DNA of 5,627 bases, taken from positions 1 to 5,627 of the forward strand of contig SCTL01000448.1 of NCBI GenBank assembly GCA_004297495.1, written 5' to 3'. The notes under the pieces were generated by a model. That model did not search any database, was not told the DNA's origin, and was given only the letters and a program-made list of their open reading frames with translations. A program made the position numbers and the translations under genes. The DNA comes from Verrucomicrobiota bacterium (GTDB lineage Bacteria > Verrucomicrobiota > Verrucomicrobiia > Limisphaerales > JADLHS01). Numbering within the stretch: position 1 is the stretch's first letter; each line of letters starts with the position of its first letter. Of this stretch, positions 5,361 through 5,627 are shown in pieces.

Positions 5361-5627
5361 ATGAATACGCTCCTCGAACCATCCCGCCAGACTGAACCGA
5401 AGCCCGCTTCCACGAAGGTGCGGCAATACACCGGCGAGGTCGTTTACATCTACGCGTTCGACGTCGCTTACGAAATGACGCGCCAGCCGATCCGCGAATT
5501 GCTCGGCCAGCCCGTCGCGCAATTCGCCGTGGACGCGAGCAAGCGCAGCCCGCGCCAGCTTTTCTTTTATCGCCCGCAAATGGTCACGTTGCCGCCCATG
5601 GAACGCATCGGTCCGCTCGGCGCGGTG
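5361..5627 (+). CDS. Unrecognised protein, N-terminal 89 residues only (3'-partial)
   Basis: From ATG at 5361 the frame stays open to the window's end, with no stop in 89 codons. I do not recognise the family. The first 20 residues are polar and Pro-rich (QTEPKPASTK) and probably flexible. Then comes a beta-strand-rich start, VRQYTGEVVYIYAFDVAYEM (20-39), followed by TRQPIRELLGQPVAQF and the basic stretch DASKRSPRQLFFYRP. There is no signal peptide or membrane segment in this part. G+C-biased third positions (GTC, CGC, CAG, GCG) and plausible protein composition support it over the antisense frame at 5340-5579, which lacks such features. A candidate promoter sits just upstream. It is transcribed away from the RRM gene and probably shares its intergenic control region. 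Confidence 0.75.
   Translation, partial: MNTLLEPSRQTEPKPASTKVRQYTGEVVYIYAFDVAYEMTRQPIRELLGQPVAQFAVDASKRSPRQLFFYRPQMVTLPPMERIGPLGAV

Noticed and set aside
5340..5579. Minus-strand 79-codon frame
   Set aside because: Antisense to the partial plus-strand gene at 5361, which has a promoter-like sequence and better composition.

Overview
The window most likely comes from a Gram-negative bacterium of the Verrucomicrobia (Pedosphaera/Limisphaerales-like). This placement is inferred from the protein families: an RRM protein with a Gly-rich tail, a small Cys-containing protein directly downstream of infA, and a secreted-type caspase-like protein. It also fits the near absence of Shine-Dalgarno sites. 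No rRNA, tRNA or marker tree supports it. I see no CRISPR array, IS element, tRNA or rRNA.

Layout. (1) 1-2684, plus strand: two genes joined by an ATGA overlap. The first is cut by the window's left edge. It has Ig-like beta modules followed by a caspase-like (clan CD) domain with a GHG / DGCST His-Cys pair. The second is an unrecognised protein made of two diverged copies of one ~165-residue module, each ending in a PepSY-like segment. This pair is lower in G+C than the rest (28/60 G+C at 61-120 against 40/60 at 3361-3420, counted by hand). (2) 2685-2754: a short convergent gap with an 11-bp imperfect tandem repeat. (3) 2755-5092, all minus strand; in transcription order an RRM RNA-binding protein, a strong intrinsic terminator, infA (IF-1), a ~131-residue Cys/His-containing protein 32 nt after infA, a weak terminator/promoter zone, and a membrane fatty acid desaturase. 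(4) 5093-5360: a divergent intergenic region with candidate promoters facing both ways and a 13-bp palindrome. (5) 5361-5627, plus strand: the first 89 codons of an unrecognised gene that runs off the right edge.

How the genes may work together. The minus-strand block groups an RNA-binding protein, a translation initiation factor and a lipid desaturase, three families linked to cold adaptation in other bacteria. The terminator shows it is at least two transcription units. The left pair looks like an accessory cell-surface or protease module, where the duplicated protein may be a partner or regulator of the caspase-like protein. That link rests only on translational coupling and the PepSY-like pattern.
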